Below the pieces are notes generated by a model, which was not told the origin of the DNA, made no database searches, and was given only the letters and a program-made list of their open reading frames with translations. The position numbers and the translations under genes were made by a program. This document shows positions 8,874-18,756 of a stretch of 64,000 bases of DNA, piece after piece. This DNA comes from Flavobacterium hiemivividum (GTDB taxonomy: Bacteria; Bacteroidota; Bacteroidia; Flavobacteriales; Flavobacteriaceae), in NCBI RefSeq assembly GCF_004349145.1, contig NZ_SMFO01000007.1, positions 62,001 through 126,000 of the forward strand, written 5' to 3'. Position 1 is the stretch's first letter, and each line of letters starts with the position of its first letter.

Positions 8874-8970
8874 TTTTTTATTCTAACTCAAATAATTTAT
8901 TTGAGTGTGCAAATGTATTCTATTTTAACTGAAATCTGCCATTTGAATTCAAAATATTAGTATTCAAATA

Positions 8971-10167
8971 TCATTCCTCTTTTTCATCATCGCTTAACTT
9001 GAAGGGATAATCGCCAAATAGTGCTGCCAGATTCTTAACTTTATAAACTTTCTTGTCATATTTATTCGATAATGAGATAATAGTGACACTTTCATCTGGC
9101 AGTGTGATGAAGGCGGCTGTATTTCCATGCCACCATCCATTGTGAAAATAGAAGTTTTTTCCTGTTGGCCAATTTATCATTCGGATTCCCAAACCGTAAT
9201 TTTTAGTGCCTTTGTACTCATTACTATAAGGAACATTGGCCTCCTTTAATAGTTTTGAATCCAAGAAAGCCGAAGAATTTCTTCCCATATCAAATTTTAA
9301 TAAATCTCGTGGTGTAGAATAAATATTTTTATCACCGTAAACCGCATCTAAGTAATCCAAATTCACTTTAGCGAAATTTCTTTTGTAAGAGGGTGTGGCT
9401 GTTAATTTGTCTTTTTCATATTCGAAAACAAAGGTATTTGTCATTCCTAATGGTTTAAATACCATTTTGGTCATCGCATCTTTGTAGGTTAAGCCAGTTA
9501 CTTTTTCGATAATTAAGGCTAACATGGCATAGTTTGTATTGCAATAACTAAATCTAGAATCAGTTCTAAATTCAAGATCAATACCCTTTGTGGCCATAAT
9601 TGTCAAAATGTCCTGATTAGTTAAGATTTTGTGTCGGTCCCAAATCCCTTTTTTTTCTGTAAAATAAGCATAGTTGCGCAGTCCTGTTCTATGGTTTAAT
9701 AAAGTTCTTACCGTTACATCAGGGTAAGGAAATTCTTTTAAAATTGTGTTGACTTTTTGGTCTAATTCTAATTTATTTTCGCTGATTAATTTCAGTACGA
9801 CAGTAGCAGTGATAATTTTACTTACTGAAGCAACATGAAGAGGCGTCGTGCTAGTCATTTCGGACTTTTCTTTATAGTTGGCCAAACCTTCGTATTTTTC
9901 GAAAATAATCTGACCGTTTTTTGCCACAAGAAAACCTCCATTAGCAGTTTTATTTGGCCAGTTTTTATTGTAAAAATGTTCGATAGATTTGCTTTTAGAA
10001 GCGATGTAGGCCGATGTAAGTTCAGGACCTTGTTTTATCTGGAGAATTGTATCATTTTTTGCCTTTTCCGAAGTTTCTTTATCTGATGAATTCTTTTGTT
10101 TACAAGAACTCAAAACCAATAATAGCAGGAGTATTTGTAGTATATTTGCCTTTTTTATAAAAATCAT
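8971..10167 (-). CDS. Beta-lactamase-type serine hydrolase lipoprotein
   Basis: 398 residues. The N-terminus has a signal peptide ending in a lipobox (LVLSSC, Cys about 22), so it is a lipoprotein. The class C beta-lactamase / DD-peptidase fold shows SxxK as 'SVSK', the Tyr-x-Asn motif in 'YCNTNYAML', and a KTG-equivalent 'HNGWWHG' (HxG form). These are typical of esterase- or peptidase-like members rather than true beta-lactamases. 'LGMTNTFV' and 'YSTPRDLLKFD' are also family motifs. The substrate is unknown, and resistance activity should not be assumed. It has its own promoter region shared with the divergent dehydrogenase gene. Confidence 0.88.
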   Translation of the reverse strand: MIFIKKANILQILLLLLVLSSCKQKNSSDKETSEKAKNDTILQIKQGPELTSAYIASKSKSIEHFYNKNWPNKTANGGFLVAKNGQIIFEKYEGLANYKEKSEMTSTTPLHVASVSKIITATVVLKLISENKLELDQKVNTILKEFPYPDVTVRTLLNHRTGLRNYAYFTEKKGIWDRHKILTNQDILTIMATKGIDLEFRTDSRFSYCNTNYAMLALIIEKVTGLTYKDAMTKMVFKPLGMTNTFVFEYEKDKLTATPSYKRNFAKVNLDYLDAVYGDKNIYSTPRDLLKFDMGRNSSAFLDSKLLKEANVPYSNEYKGTKNYGLGIRMINWPTGKNFYFHNGWWHGNTAAFITLPDESVTIISLSNKYDKKVYKVKNLAALFGDYPFKLSDDEKEE

Positions 10168-10412
10168 TTCTTTGTAGTGCTAGAAAAACAAATATATAGA
10201 ATCAATCTGTTTTGTTTATGTTTTTTCCAAAACTTAACAGTATTTTATTAAGTTTCGAGCTGATATTTCTATTATTTTGGGCTTCAGTAAGTAATGTGTT
10301 ATTCTTTGATTTTTTTTTATAAAATAAAACTATAATAATATTAATTTGTTATATTTGAAACAAATAGGATTGATAAAGTTATATTAATTCAAAATAAAAC
10401 CGTTAGAAAGAT

Positions 10413-11615
10413 ATGAAGTTCGGAATTTTAAAAGAGAGAAAGAATCCACCAGATAGAAGAGTTGTTTTTTCACCTGAAGCACTAGTGCAATTGAAGGAAC
10501 TTTACCCAGAAGCTATAGTTAAAGTAGAAAGTTCTGATATTCGAATTTTTACTGATGAACAATATAAAGAGTTGGGGATTGAAATTTCAAATGATATAAG
10601 TGATTGTGATGTTTTATTTGGAGTGAAAGAAGTTCCTATTGATTCGTTAATTCCAGATAAGTCTTATTTCTTTTTTTCACATACCTTAAAAAAGCAACCT
10701 TATAATAGACATTTACTACTAGCTATTCTTGAAAAAAATATCGATTTATATGATCATGAAACGATAGTCGACGCTAATAACCGCAGATTAATTGGTTTTG
10801 GACGATATGCAGGAATTGTTGGGGCTTATAATACGATTCGTGCTTTCGGAATAAAGTTTGGGTTGTTCAAGTTAGCTAAAGCAGAAACATTATCAGGAAA
10901 AGAGGAGTTGATCAGTCACTTAAAACGATTGGTTTTGCCGCCATTAAAGTTTGTTATTACAGGATCAGGTAAAGTAGGAGGTGGTATCAAGGAAATTCTA
11001 GATGCCATGAAAATCAAAGAAGTTTCTGTTGATAATTATTTAACTAAAAACTATGCTCAGCCAGTATACACACAGATTGATGTATTAGATTATAATAAAA
11101 GAATTGATGGAAAAGTCCTGGATTGTATGGATTTCTATCAAAACCCAATGGAGTATGTTGGGGATTTCGAACGATTTACAAAGGTATCGGATATCGTTAT
11201 TACTGGACATTTTCATGGAAACGATGCGCCGGATATTCTTAGCCGAGGAATGTTGCAATCTAAAGATTGTAAAATAAAAGTAATAGGTGACGTTTCATGT
11301 GACATTAATGGTCCCATTGCAAGTACGCTTAGATCATCGACAATCGCAGAGCCATTTTATGGTTATTTAGCATCTGAACATAAAGAAGTAGATGTATTTC
11401 ATCCAGCCTCGATTGTTGTGATGGCGGTTGATAATCTTCCTTGCGAATTACCAAAAGATGCTAGTGAAGGTTTTGGCGCCATGTTTATGGAGTACGTTAT
11501 TCCTGCGTTTTTTAATGATGATAAAGATGGAATTTTGGCTAGAGCCAAAATGACCGAAAAAGGAAAATTGACACCAAGATTCAGTTATTTACAAGATTTT
11601 GTAGACGGCAAATAA
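10413..11615 (+). CDS. AlaDH/PNT-like dehydrogenase, saccharopine dehydrogenase type
   Basis: 400 residues. The N-terminus 'MKFGILKERKNPPDRRVVFSP' is the alanine dehydrogenase/PNT domain start, which also occurs in lysine-forming saccharopine dehydrogenase. The Rossmann loop is 'ITGSGKVGGGIKEIL' (about 188-202), and 'DYLAS/GYLASEH' and 'HPASIVVMAVDNLPCELP' match the saccharopine-dehydrogenase-like branch. It should be a cytoplasmic NAD(P)-dependent amino-acid dehydrogenase. The exact substrate is uncertain: saccharopine, or another N-carboxyalkyl amino acid. A TATATTTG box sits at 10350-10357 in the upstream spacer. The gene ends in a strong terminator. Confidence 0.78.
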   Translation: MKFGILKERKNPPDRRVVFSPEALVQLKELYPEAIVKVESSDIRIFTDEQYKELGIEISNDISDCDVLFGVKEVPIDSLIPDKSYFFFSHTLKKQPYNRHLLLAILEKNIDLYDHETIVDANNRRLIGFGRYAGIVGAYNTIRAFGIKFGLFKLAKAETLSGKEELISHLKRLVLPPLKFVITGSGKVGGGIKEILDAMKIKEVSVDNYLTKNYAQPVYTQIDVLDYNKRIDGKVLDCMDFYQNPMEYVGDFERFTKVSDIVITGHFHGNDAPDILSRGMLQSKDCKIKVIGDVSCDINGPIASTLRSSTIAEPFYGYLASEHKEVDVFHPASIVVMAVDNLPCELPKDASEGFGAMFMEYVIPAFFNDDKDGILARAKMTEKGKLTPRFSYLQDFVDGK

Positions 11616-11670
11616 ATAAAGAATGTTGGATTGTTAGTTAAAAAACTTCTAAGAAATAGCTATTAAATTG

Positions 11671-11705
11671 AAAAACCCTGCAATGTAAAACGTTGCAGGG
11701 TTTTT
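11671..11705. terminator. Bidirectional terminator between dehydrogenase gene and fumC
   Basis: AAAAACCCTGCAA pairs with TTGCAGGGTTTTT across a 9-base loop. The two flanking genes converge on it. Confidence 0.88.
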
Positions 11706-11727
11706 AATTTATATATTTTAAGCTCGA

Positions 11728-13125
11728 TTATTTAAGGCTTCCGACCATATCTTCTGGTTTTACCCATTCGTCAAAGTCTTCTGGCGTGACATAACCTAAA
11801 CGAACCGCTTCTTCTTTTAGCGTTGTTCCGTTTTTGTGTGCTGTTTGAGCAATTTCAGCTGATTTGTAGTAGCCAATTTTAGTGTTTAAAGCGGTAACTA
11901 ACATCAATGAATTGTCTACTAGTTCTTTAATGCGTTTGTAGTTAGGTTCGATACCTTGAGCACAGTGCTCGTCAAACGACATACAAGCATCACCTAATAA
12001 ACGTGCCGACTGTAAAAAGTTTGCAGCCATTACGGGTTTGAAAACGTTCAACTCGTAGTGTCCTTGCATTCCGCCTACTGTGATTGCAACATCGTTACCC
12101 ATTACTTGAGCACATACCATTGTTATCGCTTCGCATTGCGTAGGATTTACTTTTCCTGGCATGATAGAAGAACCTGGCTCATTTTCTGGGATGATTAACT
12201 CACCAATTCCTGAACGTGGTCCTGAAGCTAGCATACGGATATCATTTGCAATTTTGTTTAATGAAACGGCTAATTGCTTTAAGGCGCCATGCGATTCTAC
12301 AATAGCATCGTGAGCAGCAAGTGCTTCAAATTTATTTTCGGCAGTTACGAAAGGATGTCCTGTGAATTCAGCAATGTATTTTGCCACTAGTACATCATAA
12401 CCAGCGGGCGTATTTAAACCAGTTCCTACTGCAGTTCCACCTAATGCAACTTCAGATAAATGTGCTAGGGTGTTTTTTACTGCTTTTAAACCATAGTTCA
12501 ATTGTGCTACATAACCTGAAAGCTCTTGACCAACAGTTAGTGGTGTAGCATCCATAAGATGGGTACGTCCTATTTTTACAACGTTTTTGAATTCGGTTGC
12601 TTTTGCATGTAATGTGTCTCTTAATTTTTCAACACCTGGAATCGTAACTTCTACTACTGCTTTGTAAGCGGCAATGTGCATTCCTGTTGGGAAAGTATCG
12701 TTAGATGATTGTGACTTGTTGACATCATCATTTGCTTTTATGAACTGTTCGCCTTCGCCAATTTCAAATCCTTTTAGAACTTGAGCACGGTTTGCAACTA
12801 CTTCATTTACGTTCATGTTACTTTGTGTACCGGAACCAGTTTGCCAAATTACAAGTGGAAATTGATCGTCTAATTTACCAGCTAGGATTTCGTCACAAAC
12901 AGCTGCTATTGCATCACGTTTCTCAGTAGCTAAAACACCTAAATCGCAGTTAGCATAAGCAGCGGCTTTTTTTAGATAAGCAAAACCTTCAATAATCTCT
13001 TTTGGCATAGAAGCCGAAGAACCTATTTTAAAATTGTTTCTAGAACGTTCTGTTTGTGCTCCCCAATAATTGTCAGCGGGAACTTGCACTTCACCCATGG
13101 TGTCTTTTTCTATTCTGAATTTCAT
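11728..13125 (-). CDS. fumC: Fumarate hydratase, class II
   Basis: 465 residues, standard class II length. An oxygen-stable, iron-free fumarase of the TCA cycle that hydrates fumarate to malate; it works as a homotetramer. The superfamily signature '[11 protein letters not shown]' is intact (active-site serines at about 319-320), as are '[13 protein letters not shown]', '[17 protein letters not shown]' and '[12 protein letters not shown]'. The start [16 protein letters not shown] is typical. A repeat element lies upstream at 13188-13267. The fumarate from FahA would feed this step. Confidence 0.97.
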   Translation of the reverse strand: MKFRIEKDTMGEVQVPADNYWGAQTERSRNNFKIGSSASMPKEIIEGFAYLKKAAAYANCDLGVLATEKRDAIAAVCDEILAGKLDDQFPLVIWQTGSGTQSNMNVNEVVANRAQVLKGFEIGEGEQFIKANDDVNKSQSSNDTFPTGMHIAAYKAVVEVTIPGVEKLRDTLHAKATEFKNVVKIGRTHLMDATPLTVGQELSGYVAQLNYGLKAVKNTLAHLSEVALGGTAVGTGLNTPAGYDVLVAKYIAEFTGHPFVTAENKFEALAAHDAIVESHGALKQLAVSLNKIANDIRMLASGPRSGIGELIIPENEPGSSIMPGKVNPTQCEAITMVCAQVMGNDVAITVGGMQGHYELNVFKPVMAANFLQSARLLGDACMSFDEHCAQGIEPNYKRIKELVDNSLMLVTALNTKIGYYKSAEIAQTAHKNGTTLKEEAVRLGYVTPEDFDEWVKPEDMVGSLK

Positions 13126-13187
13126 TTTATTGTTGATTTGTATGTGTTATTTTAATAATTGACTTGTTGTATCATATCTGGTTCTCT

Positions 13188-13267
13188 AGCCCCGATAGTA
13201 GTGAAAATCCTTATATGCCAGGGTTTGGGATATAAGATTGCAATGGATAGCGGGAATAGCTCCTAAA
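13188..13267. repeat. Dispersed repeat, AGCCCCGATAG ... GCTCCTAAA family (copy 1)
   Basis: Begins AGCCCCGATAGTAGTGAAAA, contains a TCCTTATA / TATAAGA arm pair and GGATAGCGGGA, and ends GCTCCTAAA. The same two ends bound copies at 22907-23004 and 58920-59042. It lies upstream of fumC and of the small membrane protein and does not code. Confidence 0.7.
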
Positions 13268-13322
13268 TTGAGCTCAAAAATACGGATAAATACTATTTTA
13301 TGAAAATTGAATTGGAATTTTA

Positions 13323-13353
13323 TTGCTAAGAAAAAATAATAAACATACATTTG
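13323..13353 (+). promoter_or_regulatory. Bacteroidota-type promoter of the small membrane protein gene
   Basis: TTG at 13323-13325 and TACATTTG at 13346-13353 are 20 bases apart, fitting the -33/-7 pattern. The ATG at 13381 is 27 bases downstream. This rules out the upstream in-frame TTG at 13351 as a start. Confidence 0.55.
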
Positions 13354-13380
13354 TACTTACATTCAAAAATTCCGGAAAAC

Positions 13381-13548
13381 ATGTTTGAATTTTCACAGTA
13401 TTTAGGCTTTTTACTTTTTTTAACCATCCTTACAATGGGATTTTGGTTAATGTTTTTTTTAGTTGGTTTCGTATCCTATTGGGTAGGAGGAGCATCTTGG
13501 GAAGCATATAAAGAGAAAAGAAAAGCAAAGAAAGAGCAATCAGTTTAG
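13381..13548 (+). CDS. Small single-pass membrane protein, function unknown
   Basis: 55 residues from ATG 13381. One hydrophobic helix (about residues 8-38, rich in Leu/Phe/Trp), then a strongly basic tail (KEKRKAKKEQSV), which suggests the C-terminus is cytoplasmic. The open frame extends upstream to 13351, but that region is inside the promoter. A terminator follows directly, so it is its own transcription unit. I do not recognise the family. Confidence 0.65.
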   Translation: MFEFSQYLGFLLFLTILTMGFWLMFFLVGFVSYWVGGASWEAYKEKRKAKKEQSV

Positions 13549-13562
13549 TTTGATTGACACCT

Positions 13563-13596
13563 AAAAAAGGACCCGTTTATACGAGTCCTTTTTTTT
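13563..13596 (+). terminator. Terminator of the small membrane protein gene
   Basis: GGACCCGT pairs with ACGAGTCC (one mismatch), preceded by six A and followed by eight T. Confidence 0.8.
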
Positions 13597-13611
13597 ATGC
13601 CTTTTTTTTAA

Positions 13612-13648
13612 GAAAAAAATACGGGCCCGTATTGAAACGAACCCGTAC
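13612..13648 (-). terminator. Terminator of the outer-membrane protein gene
   Basis: On the minus strand GTACGGGTTCG is followed by CCCGTATTTTTTT. TACGGG and CCCGTA pair and a T-run follows. An alternative inner palindrome, TACGGGCCCGTA, is also possible. Confidence 0.65.
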
Positions 13649-13681
13649 TTATTGAAATAATTAACTAAATTAAATCATTTA

Positions 13682-16153
13682 TTATCCAGGAAATCCACCG
13701 CCCTCTTCTTCAGTGTTTTTTGGCGCATTTTTATCTCTATCGGTTTTCTTTTTGTTGATTCGGTACGTAAATGACAAGTTAAATTGTCTTTTTCTCCATT
13801 GAAATTCACTGTCAGAACTTACACTTGGTAAATTAGTTTCTGATCTCATTTTTCTAGAATTGAAGATATCACTTACGTTAAAAGCGATCGTCGCTTTGTC
13901 TTTTAGGATGTCTTTGCTAAACGCAGTGTTCACCATATACATACCTAAACTTCTACCTTGTGCGGTGTTGCTTGGCCCAAAGTACATTCCGCTAGCTTGC
14001 CACTCAATTTGGTACGGCAAAGTTAAACGTGAGTTCACACGGGAAAACCATGAAAAAGCTTCGTTATCTAGGTTTTGAACAACTATTTCGTTCTGTGAAT
14101 TAGTATACATGAAATCTCCAGTTGTTTTTGTGTTATACAAGTTGAAACTACCGTTTAATTTCCATTTTTTTATTGGAGAATAATTTAGAGTGAATTCAAA
14201 TCCAAATTTTTGTTCTTTTCCAATATTGATAGGCGTACTAAGGATTACTGGAGTGCCATCAACAAATTCACCACTTTCATAACGCACAAAAGAGAACACA
14301 TCAGTTGTGTTTTCAAAATACATAGAGGTGTTAAATGTTACTTTATCCCAACGTTTAATGTATCCAATGTCAAACTTATCTGTTAGGGAAGGGTCTAAAT
14401 CAGGATTACCTCTAAAGATATTGATGTTACTCGAGATGTTAGGAGTAGGATCTAAAAAGCGACCTCTGGGTCTCGATAAACGCTTGCTATAACTTAATGA
14501 GACGCTACTCATGTCTGAAATTTCATAATTAGCAAAAGCACTTGGAAAAAACTTATTGTATTTCTTGTTGTTGTACTCTTGTGTATCCAATAAGTTAACA
14601 TCGATGTTTGTGTCTTCCCAACGTAAACCAAATAAATACGAGAATTTGTTTACTTTAAATCCGTACTGTGTATAAAGTGCATTGATTTTTTCTTTGTATT
14701 CTAATGTATTGGATAGAAAATCACCAACATTATTTCCGTTATCGCTAGAGAAAATATCGTAGTCTTTATTTAGATTATTGAAATTTCCTTTGTATCCAGC
14801 TTCAAACTGACTTCCTTTTCCAAGAGGTAAAACGTAATCTGCCTGAAGTAAATACTCTTTTTGAAGTTTTTCGTTTTGAGTTGTATTCGTAGTAGATCTG
14901 TCTGGGAAGGTGACATTAACTCCATCAATTGTTGAATCATCTTTATCTGTACTTCTAGAAAAGGATCCATCAACGGTTAATTTGTGACCTTCGTCATTAA
15001 AGTTTTTAATTAAATTAGAGGAGTATTCAAAGTTTTTTCCTTGGTCATTTCCATTATTTAAACGGTAGCTATTTGAATCAAAATCTTGATTACTATCGAA
15101 AGCATTATAATTTACTCTATCTCTATTTTTCCCGCCATTTTCACTGTAACTAATAGAGTTTGTCCAGAAAGTATTGGGAGCTACTGTCCATTCTACACCA
15201 GACTTTGTGTTAATTCCGTCTCTAGTTCTCTCGGTATTTCTATTTTCATAAATAAATTTATTAGTAGAACCGTCAGGGTTAAAATATTCTGAGTTTGTGA
15301 ATCCTCCGCCTTCATTGGTTCTATAGCTATATCCAGTAGAAGTAAAGAAATTTAGTTTTTCAGTTTTGTAATTTAAGTTGGCGCTCAAACCATAAGTTTC
15401 AGGAATACCAGCAGATGCAATAAATGAACCATTAAATCCTTGGTTTTTTCCTTTCTTCAAGATGATATTTAATATACCAGCACCACCTTCAGCATCGTAA
15501 CGAGCTGATGGGTTTGTAATCACCTCTACTTTGTCAATTGCATCTGCAGGAATTTGACGCAAAGCTTCGGCCATATTTAATGCATTTGAAGGACGGCCAT
15601 CAATGAAGACACGCACATTGTCACTTCCTCTTAAACTTACGTTTCCTTCAATATCAACAGAAACAGAAGGTACGTTTTCTAAAACATCACTTACAGTTCC
15701 ACCTTTAACTAACATATCTTGACCTACATTGTAAACTTTTTTATCAAGTTTAATCTCTACAGTAGATTTTTCAGCACGAATAATCACTTCGTTTAGTTGT
15801 GCCGCATCCTCTACTAATGAAATCGTTCCTAAAGTTGTGCTTTCTTTTAGATTTTTTTGAGTTATTTCTACAGATTTAAATGAAATAAATTCAATTTTAA
15901 TAGTGTAGATTCCTGGCGTTACATCAATATTGAACTCTCCTTTCGGATTTGTAATTCCTCCTGCTACTACTTTTGCAGTTTTGGAGTTGATAAAACTAAC
16001 CGTTGCATATTCAAGCGCTTGTTGAGTTGTTTTTTCAATAACATTTCCTGTTATCTTAATTTTTTCTGCCATTGGACCTCTTTCTTGAGCAAAACTCATA
16101 AAAAAGGAAAGAAATAAAGTAAGCGTAAAAATCTGTTTTAATCGATTCATCAT
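13682..16153 (-). CDS. Outer-membrane beta-barrel protein, TonB-receptor-like
   Basis: 823 residues. Signal peptide (about 1-22, ending SFAQ), then a CarboxypepD_reg-like beta-sandwich (about 30-115, 'GNVIEKTTQQALEYATVSF'), a plug domain (about 125-230, 'GGTVSDVLENVPSVSVDIEGNVSLRG', 'VEVITNPSARYDAEGGAGIL'), and a long C-terminal barrel of the OMP_b-brl_3 type ending 'NLSFTYRINKKK'. The tail is charged and Gly-rich (EEEGGGFPG). Barrels of this group resemble TonB-dependent transporters, but no SusD partner is adjacent, so the substrate is unknown. The gene stands alone with its own terminator. Confidence 0.9.
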   Translation of the reverse strand: MMNRLKQIFTLTLFLSFFMSFAQERGPMAEKIKITGNVIEKTTQQALEYATVSFINSKTAKVVAGGITNPKGEFNIDVTPGIYTIKIEFISFKSVEITQKNLKESTTLGTISLVEDAAQLNEVIIRAEKSTVEIKLDKKVYNVGQDMLVKGGTVSDVLENVPSVSVDIEGNVSLRGSDNVRVFIDGRPSNALNMAEALRQIPADAIDKVEVITNPSARYDAEGGAGILNIILKKGKNQGFNGSFIASAGIPETYGLSANLNYKTEKLNFFTSTGYSYRTNEGGGFTNSEYFNPDGSTNKFIYENRNTERTRDGINTKSGVEWTVAPNTFWTNSISYSENGGKNRDRVNYNAFDSNQDFDSNSYRLNNGNDQGKNFEYSSNLIKNFNDEGHKLTVDGSFSRSTDKDDSTIDGVNVTFPDRSTTNTTQNEKLQKEYLLQADYVLPLGKGSQFEAGYKGNFNNLNKDYDIFSSDNGNNVGDFLSNTLEYKEKINALYTQYGFKVNKFSYLFGLRWEDTNIDVNLLDTQEYNNKKYNKFFPSAFANYEISDMSSVSLSYSKRLSRPRGRFLDPTPNISSNINIFRGNPDLDPSLTDKFDIGYIKRWDKVTFNTSMYFENTTDVFSFVRYESGEFVDGTPVILSTPINIGKEQKFGFEFTLNYSPIKKWKLNGSFNLYNTKTTGDFMYTNSQNEIVVQNLDNEAFSWFSRVNSRLTLPYQIEWQASGMYFGPSNTAQGRSLGMYMVNTAFSKDILKDKATIAFNVSDIFNSRKMRSETNLPSVSSDSEFQWRKRQFNLSFTYRINKKKTDRDKNAPKNTEEEGGGFPG

Positions 16154-16248
16154 TATAATTTAGATTTGATATTCGTCGTTGGAATGCAAAAAACGCATTT
16201 GGTTTAATCACTAAACCTTAAAAAATTGTTAAATATAGCTAGTGCGAA

Positions 16249-16590
16249 TTATACAAAACTGTTAAGTTTATCTAACTCTCTGCCAATGATAGCCTTGTCT
16301 CCATTTATAACAATAGGTCGTTCTATAAGAATGGGGTTTTCGACCATTGCTTTTATGATATCTTGGTCGGTCATTTCTTTATTTTTAAAATTCTCTATCC
16401 AAATTTTTTCTTTTTGTCGAACTAATTCTAATGGTTTCATGTTCAGTTTTTTGAGGAGTAACTGAAGTTCGTCTGTAGTAGGTGGATTCTCAAGATACCG
16501 AATGATTTCATATTCTTTTCCTTTTGTTTCTATGAAAGTAAGGCATTTTCTCGATTTTCCGCAACGTGGATTATGGTATATTTGTATCAT
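16249..16590 (-). CDS. arsC: ArsC/Spx-family arsenate reductase-like protein
   Basis: 113 residues from the ATG at 16590. 'MIQIYHNPRCGKSRKCL' is the thioredoxin-fold start, with catalytic Cys10 in the H-N-P-x-C-x3-R motif of glutaredoxin-linked ArsC. The 'NPILIERPIVI' segment carries the conserved Arg-Pro. An in-frame extension to 16719 adds an unrelated hydrophobic stretch outside the family and is not used. No arsR or arsenite pump is nearby, so the real substrate is open: such orphan ArsC-like proteins are common and may be general thiol reductases. Confidence 0.85.
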   Translation of the reverse strand: MIQIYHNPRCGKSRKCLTFIETKGKEYEIIRYLENPPTTDELQLLLKKLNMKPLELVRQKEKIWIENFKNKEMTDQDIIKAMVENPILIERPIVINGDKAIIGRELDKLNSFV

Positions 16591-16704
16591 TTTGTTGTTT
16601 TTTGTAGAGTAAAAATTAATTGAAATAAAAAAAAAGTATTTTAGACGAAACAAAAATAGGCTTTGATAGTCTAACTCATCATATATAATTATAAAAAAAA
16701 ATAG

Positions 16705-17625
16705 ATGTTTGTAGAACAAGGAGTAAATTCAGAGAACAAGTTTTGGAAATATTTAATTGGGTCAGGAATAATCATTGCAACCTCTTTTATTGGACAAATT
16801 CCCTTGTTATTGGGCGTTATTTATGAATCGTTTGCAAATGACGTACCTTATCCCTCTAGTAATTCAGAGATGATGCACTTTTTTGATCCAAATTTAACCT
16901 TGTTTCTGCTTTTGATTTCGTTTGTTTTTACCTTGGGTGGAATCTATTTTGTCGTGCGTTATGTTCACAATCAAACATTACGTTCTATTACTACAGCTCG
17001 GGCAAAAGTCGATTGGGACAGAGTTTTATTCTCTTTTTCTTTATGGGCAGTTTTTACGATTGTTTCTACTTTAATTTATTATTACACAAGTCCAGCGGAT
17101 TTTGTGTTGAATTTTAAACCTGTTCCATTTGCAATATTAGTAGTTATTGGAGTGTTTTTAATTCCGATACAGACAAGTACTGAAGAATATGTTTTTCGAG
17201 GTTATCTGATGCAAGGTTTTGCTAATTTGGCCAAAAACAAATGGTTCCCATTGCTAATGACTTCCATTATATTTGGAAGTATGCACCTTTTCAATCCCGA
17301 AGTTTCAAAAATGGGTAATATCATATTTATCTATTATATTGGGACCGGATTGTTTCTAGGTGTAATTACATTGATGGATGATGGGATGGAGTTGGCATTA
17401 GGTTTTCATGCTGCTAATAATTTGGTAAGTGCCTTATTAGTCACTTCAGATTGGTCGGCTTTTCAAACACATTCTATATTTAAAGACATCGCAGAACCTA
17501 AGGCTGGTTTAGATGTAATCTTACCTGTTTTGGTTATATACCCGATACTTTTATATATCTTTAGTAATAAATACCAATGGACTGACTGGAAAGAAAGATT
17601 AGTTGGTAAAATAAAAACAGAATAA
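16705..17625 (+). CDS. CPBP-family intramembrane metalloprotease
   Basis: 306 residues with about eight predicted TM helices. The Abi/CAAX-protease motifs are present: E160-E161-x3-R165 in 'STEEYVFRGYLMQ', His in 'FGSMHLFNP', and His-x3-Asn in 'GFHAANN'. It is an integral membrane protein of the Rce1-like glutamic/metal protease group, with unknown substrate. The menE-like gene follows 31 bases downstream and probably shares a transcript. The upstream spacer separates it from the divergent arsC gene. Confidence 0.88.
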   Translation: MFVEQGVNSENKFWKYLIGSGIIIATSFIGQIPLLLGVIYESFANDVPYPSSNSEMMHFFDPNLTLFLLLISFVFTLGGIYFVVRYVHNQTLRSITTARAKVDWDRVLFSFSLWAVFTIVSTLIYYYTSPADFVLNFKPVPFAILVVIGVFLIPIQTSTEEYVFRGYLMQGFANLAKNKWFPLLMTSIIFGSMHLFNPEVSKMGNIIFIYYIGTGLFLGVITLMDDGMELALGFHAANNLVSALLVTSDWSAFQTHSIFKDIAEPKAGLDVILPVLVIYPILLYIFSNKYQWTDWKERLVGKIKTE

Positions 17626-17656
17626 AACAACGCAATTTAAAAACAATACGCTAGTA

Positions 17657-18703
17657 ATGAAAGAAGTAACTTATAAAAATGTACACAATCGTTTTAAATT
17701 GAATGGATTTCATCTAGATAAAGAAGATTTATGTAGAGTGTCCTACAGTTTGATCAAGGAAGGGGATGAGTTTGAGAAGTCGATAGGAGATTTTTTATTG
17801 GACTGGTTTGACGAAAATTCCTATATCGATTTACAGACTTCAGGAACGACAGGGCCGCCGAAAGTAATTAGAACAAACAAACAAACAATGGTAAACTCTG
17901 CCTTGGCTACAGGTGACTTTTTTAATTTAAGCCCTGGGGATAAAGCTTTGTACTGTTTGCCAACTAAATTTATTGCAGGAAAAATGATGCTGGTTCGCAG
18001 TTTTGTTCTGGGATTAGATATCGATTTTGTTGCGCCAAGTTCACATCCATTAACTAAAAATGAAACTGTGTATGATTTTGTAGCCATGGTACCTTTACAG
18101 GCTGAAAATTCATTAACAGGTTTGAAAAATGTTAAAAAAATGATTGTTGGAGGTGCAAGTATGAGTAAATCTCTTGAAAAAAGCCTACTGAAAGTAAAAA
18201 CCGAAGTGTATGAAACGTATGGTATGACGGAAACCATAACACATATTGCCGCCAAGAAAATAGGAGAGAAGTCATTTTCTATTTTGCCTAATATCCAAAT
18301 TTCACAAAATGATAAAAATTGTCTTGTAATCAGTGCGCCAAAGATTACTGCTGAACCTATTGTCACTAATGATTTAGTAGAATTAATAAACGATCATCAA
18401 TTTGTTTTTTTAGGTAGAGCTGATAATGTTGTTAATAGCGGCGGAATTAAACTGATACCCGAGCAAATTGAAGAGAAACTATCACATGGAATCCATTCTC
18501 GATTTTTTGTGGGCGGAGTAGCAGATGCTATATTGGGAGAAAAATTAGTTTTAGTCATCGAAGGGGAGAAGCAACTAATAGATGAAGCGATTTATAATGC
18601 ATTAGACAAGTATGAAAAGCCCAAGGAAGTATTTTATCTCAGTAAATTCATGGAAACGGAAAGCGGAAAAATAAAGAGAAAAGAAATGCTAGCAAGTTTC
18701 TAA
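17657..18703 (+). CDS. menE: AMP-binding enzyme, o-succinylbenzoate-CoA ligase-like
   Basis: 348 residues, shorter than E. coli MenE because the N-terminal part before the P-loop is brief. The ANL-superfamily motifs are in order: A3 'LQTSGTTGPPKVIR', 'YGMTETITHIA' (A5), 'FLGRADNVVNSGGIKLIPEQIEE' (A7/A8), and the adenylation lysine in 'ESGKIKRKEML' (A10). In Flavobacteriia such short ANL enzymes usually serve menaquinone synthesis, activating o-succinylbenzoate to its CoA ester. The rest of the men pathway is not in the window, so the symbol is an inference. A clear terminator follows. Confidence 0.75.
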   Translation: MKEVTYKNVHNRFKLNGFHLDKEDLCRVSYSLIKEGDEFEKSIGDFLLDWFDENSYIDLQTSGTTGPPKVIRTNKQTMVNSALATGDFFNLSPGDKALYCLPTKFIAGKMMLVRSFVLGLDIDFVAPSSHPLTKNETVYDFVAMVPLQAENSLTGLKNVKKMIVGGASMSKSLEKSLLKVKTEVYETYGMTETITHIAAKKIGEKSFSILPNIQISQNDKNCLVISAPKITAEPIVTNDLVELINDHQFVFLGRADNVVNSGGIKLIPEQIEEKLSHGIHSRFFVGGVADAILGEKLVLVIEGEKQLIDEAIYNALDKYEKPKEVFYLSKFMETESGKIKRKEMLASF

Positions 18704-18723
18704 ATTTCTTTCGAATACAATAC

Positions 18724-18756
18724 AAGCATCATGGCAGTAGTCATGATGCTTTTTTA
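18724..18756 (+). terminator. Terminator of the menE-like gene
   Basis: AAGCATCATG pairs with CATGATGCTT and is followed by a T-run. Confidence 0.88.

Noticed and set aside
8477..8932. Two open frames on the plus strand that look like small proteins (WSRRESNPG..., and 8738 onwards)
   Set aside because: They are the opposite strand of tmRNA; the acceptor stem, T arm and tag frame explain the region fully.
9000..10167. The serine hydrolase as an antibiotic-resistance beta-lactamase
   Set aside because: It has HNG rather than KTG, is a lipoprotein and matches the esterase/peptidase-like branch; resistance is not supported.
16591..16719. N-terminal extension of the arsC-like gene
   Set aside because: Adds a hydrophobic stretch absent from the family; MIQIYHNPRCG is the usual start.
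17821..18366. A long (181-codon) open frame on the minus strand inside the menE-like gene
   Set aside because: It lies antisense to a gene with all ANL motifs; no start context or family match.
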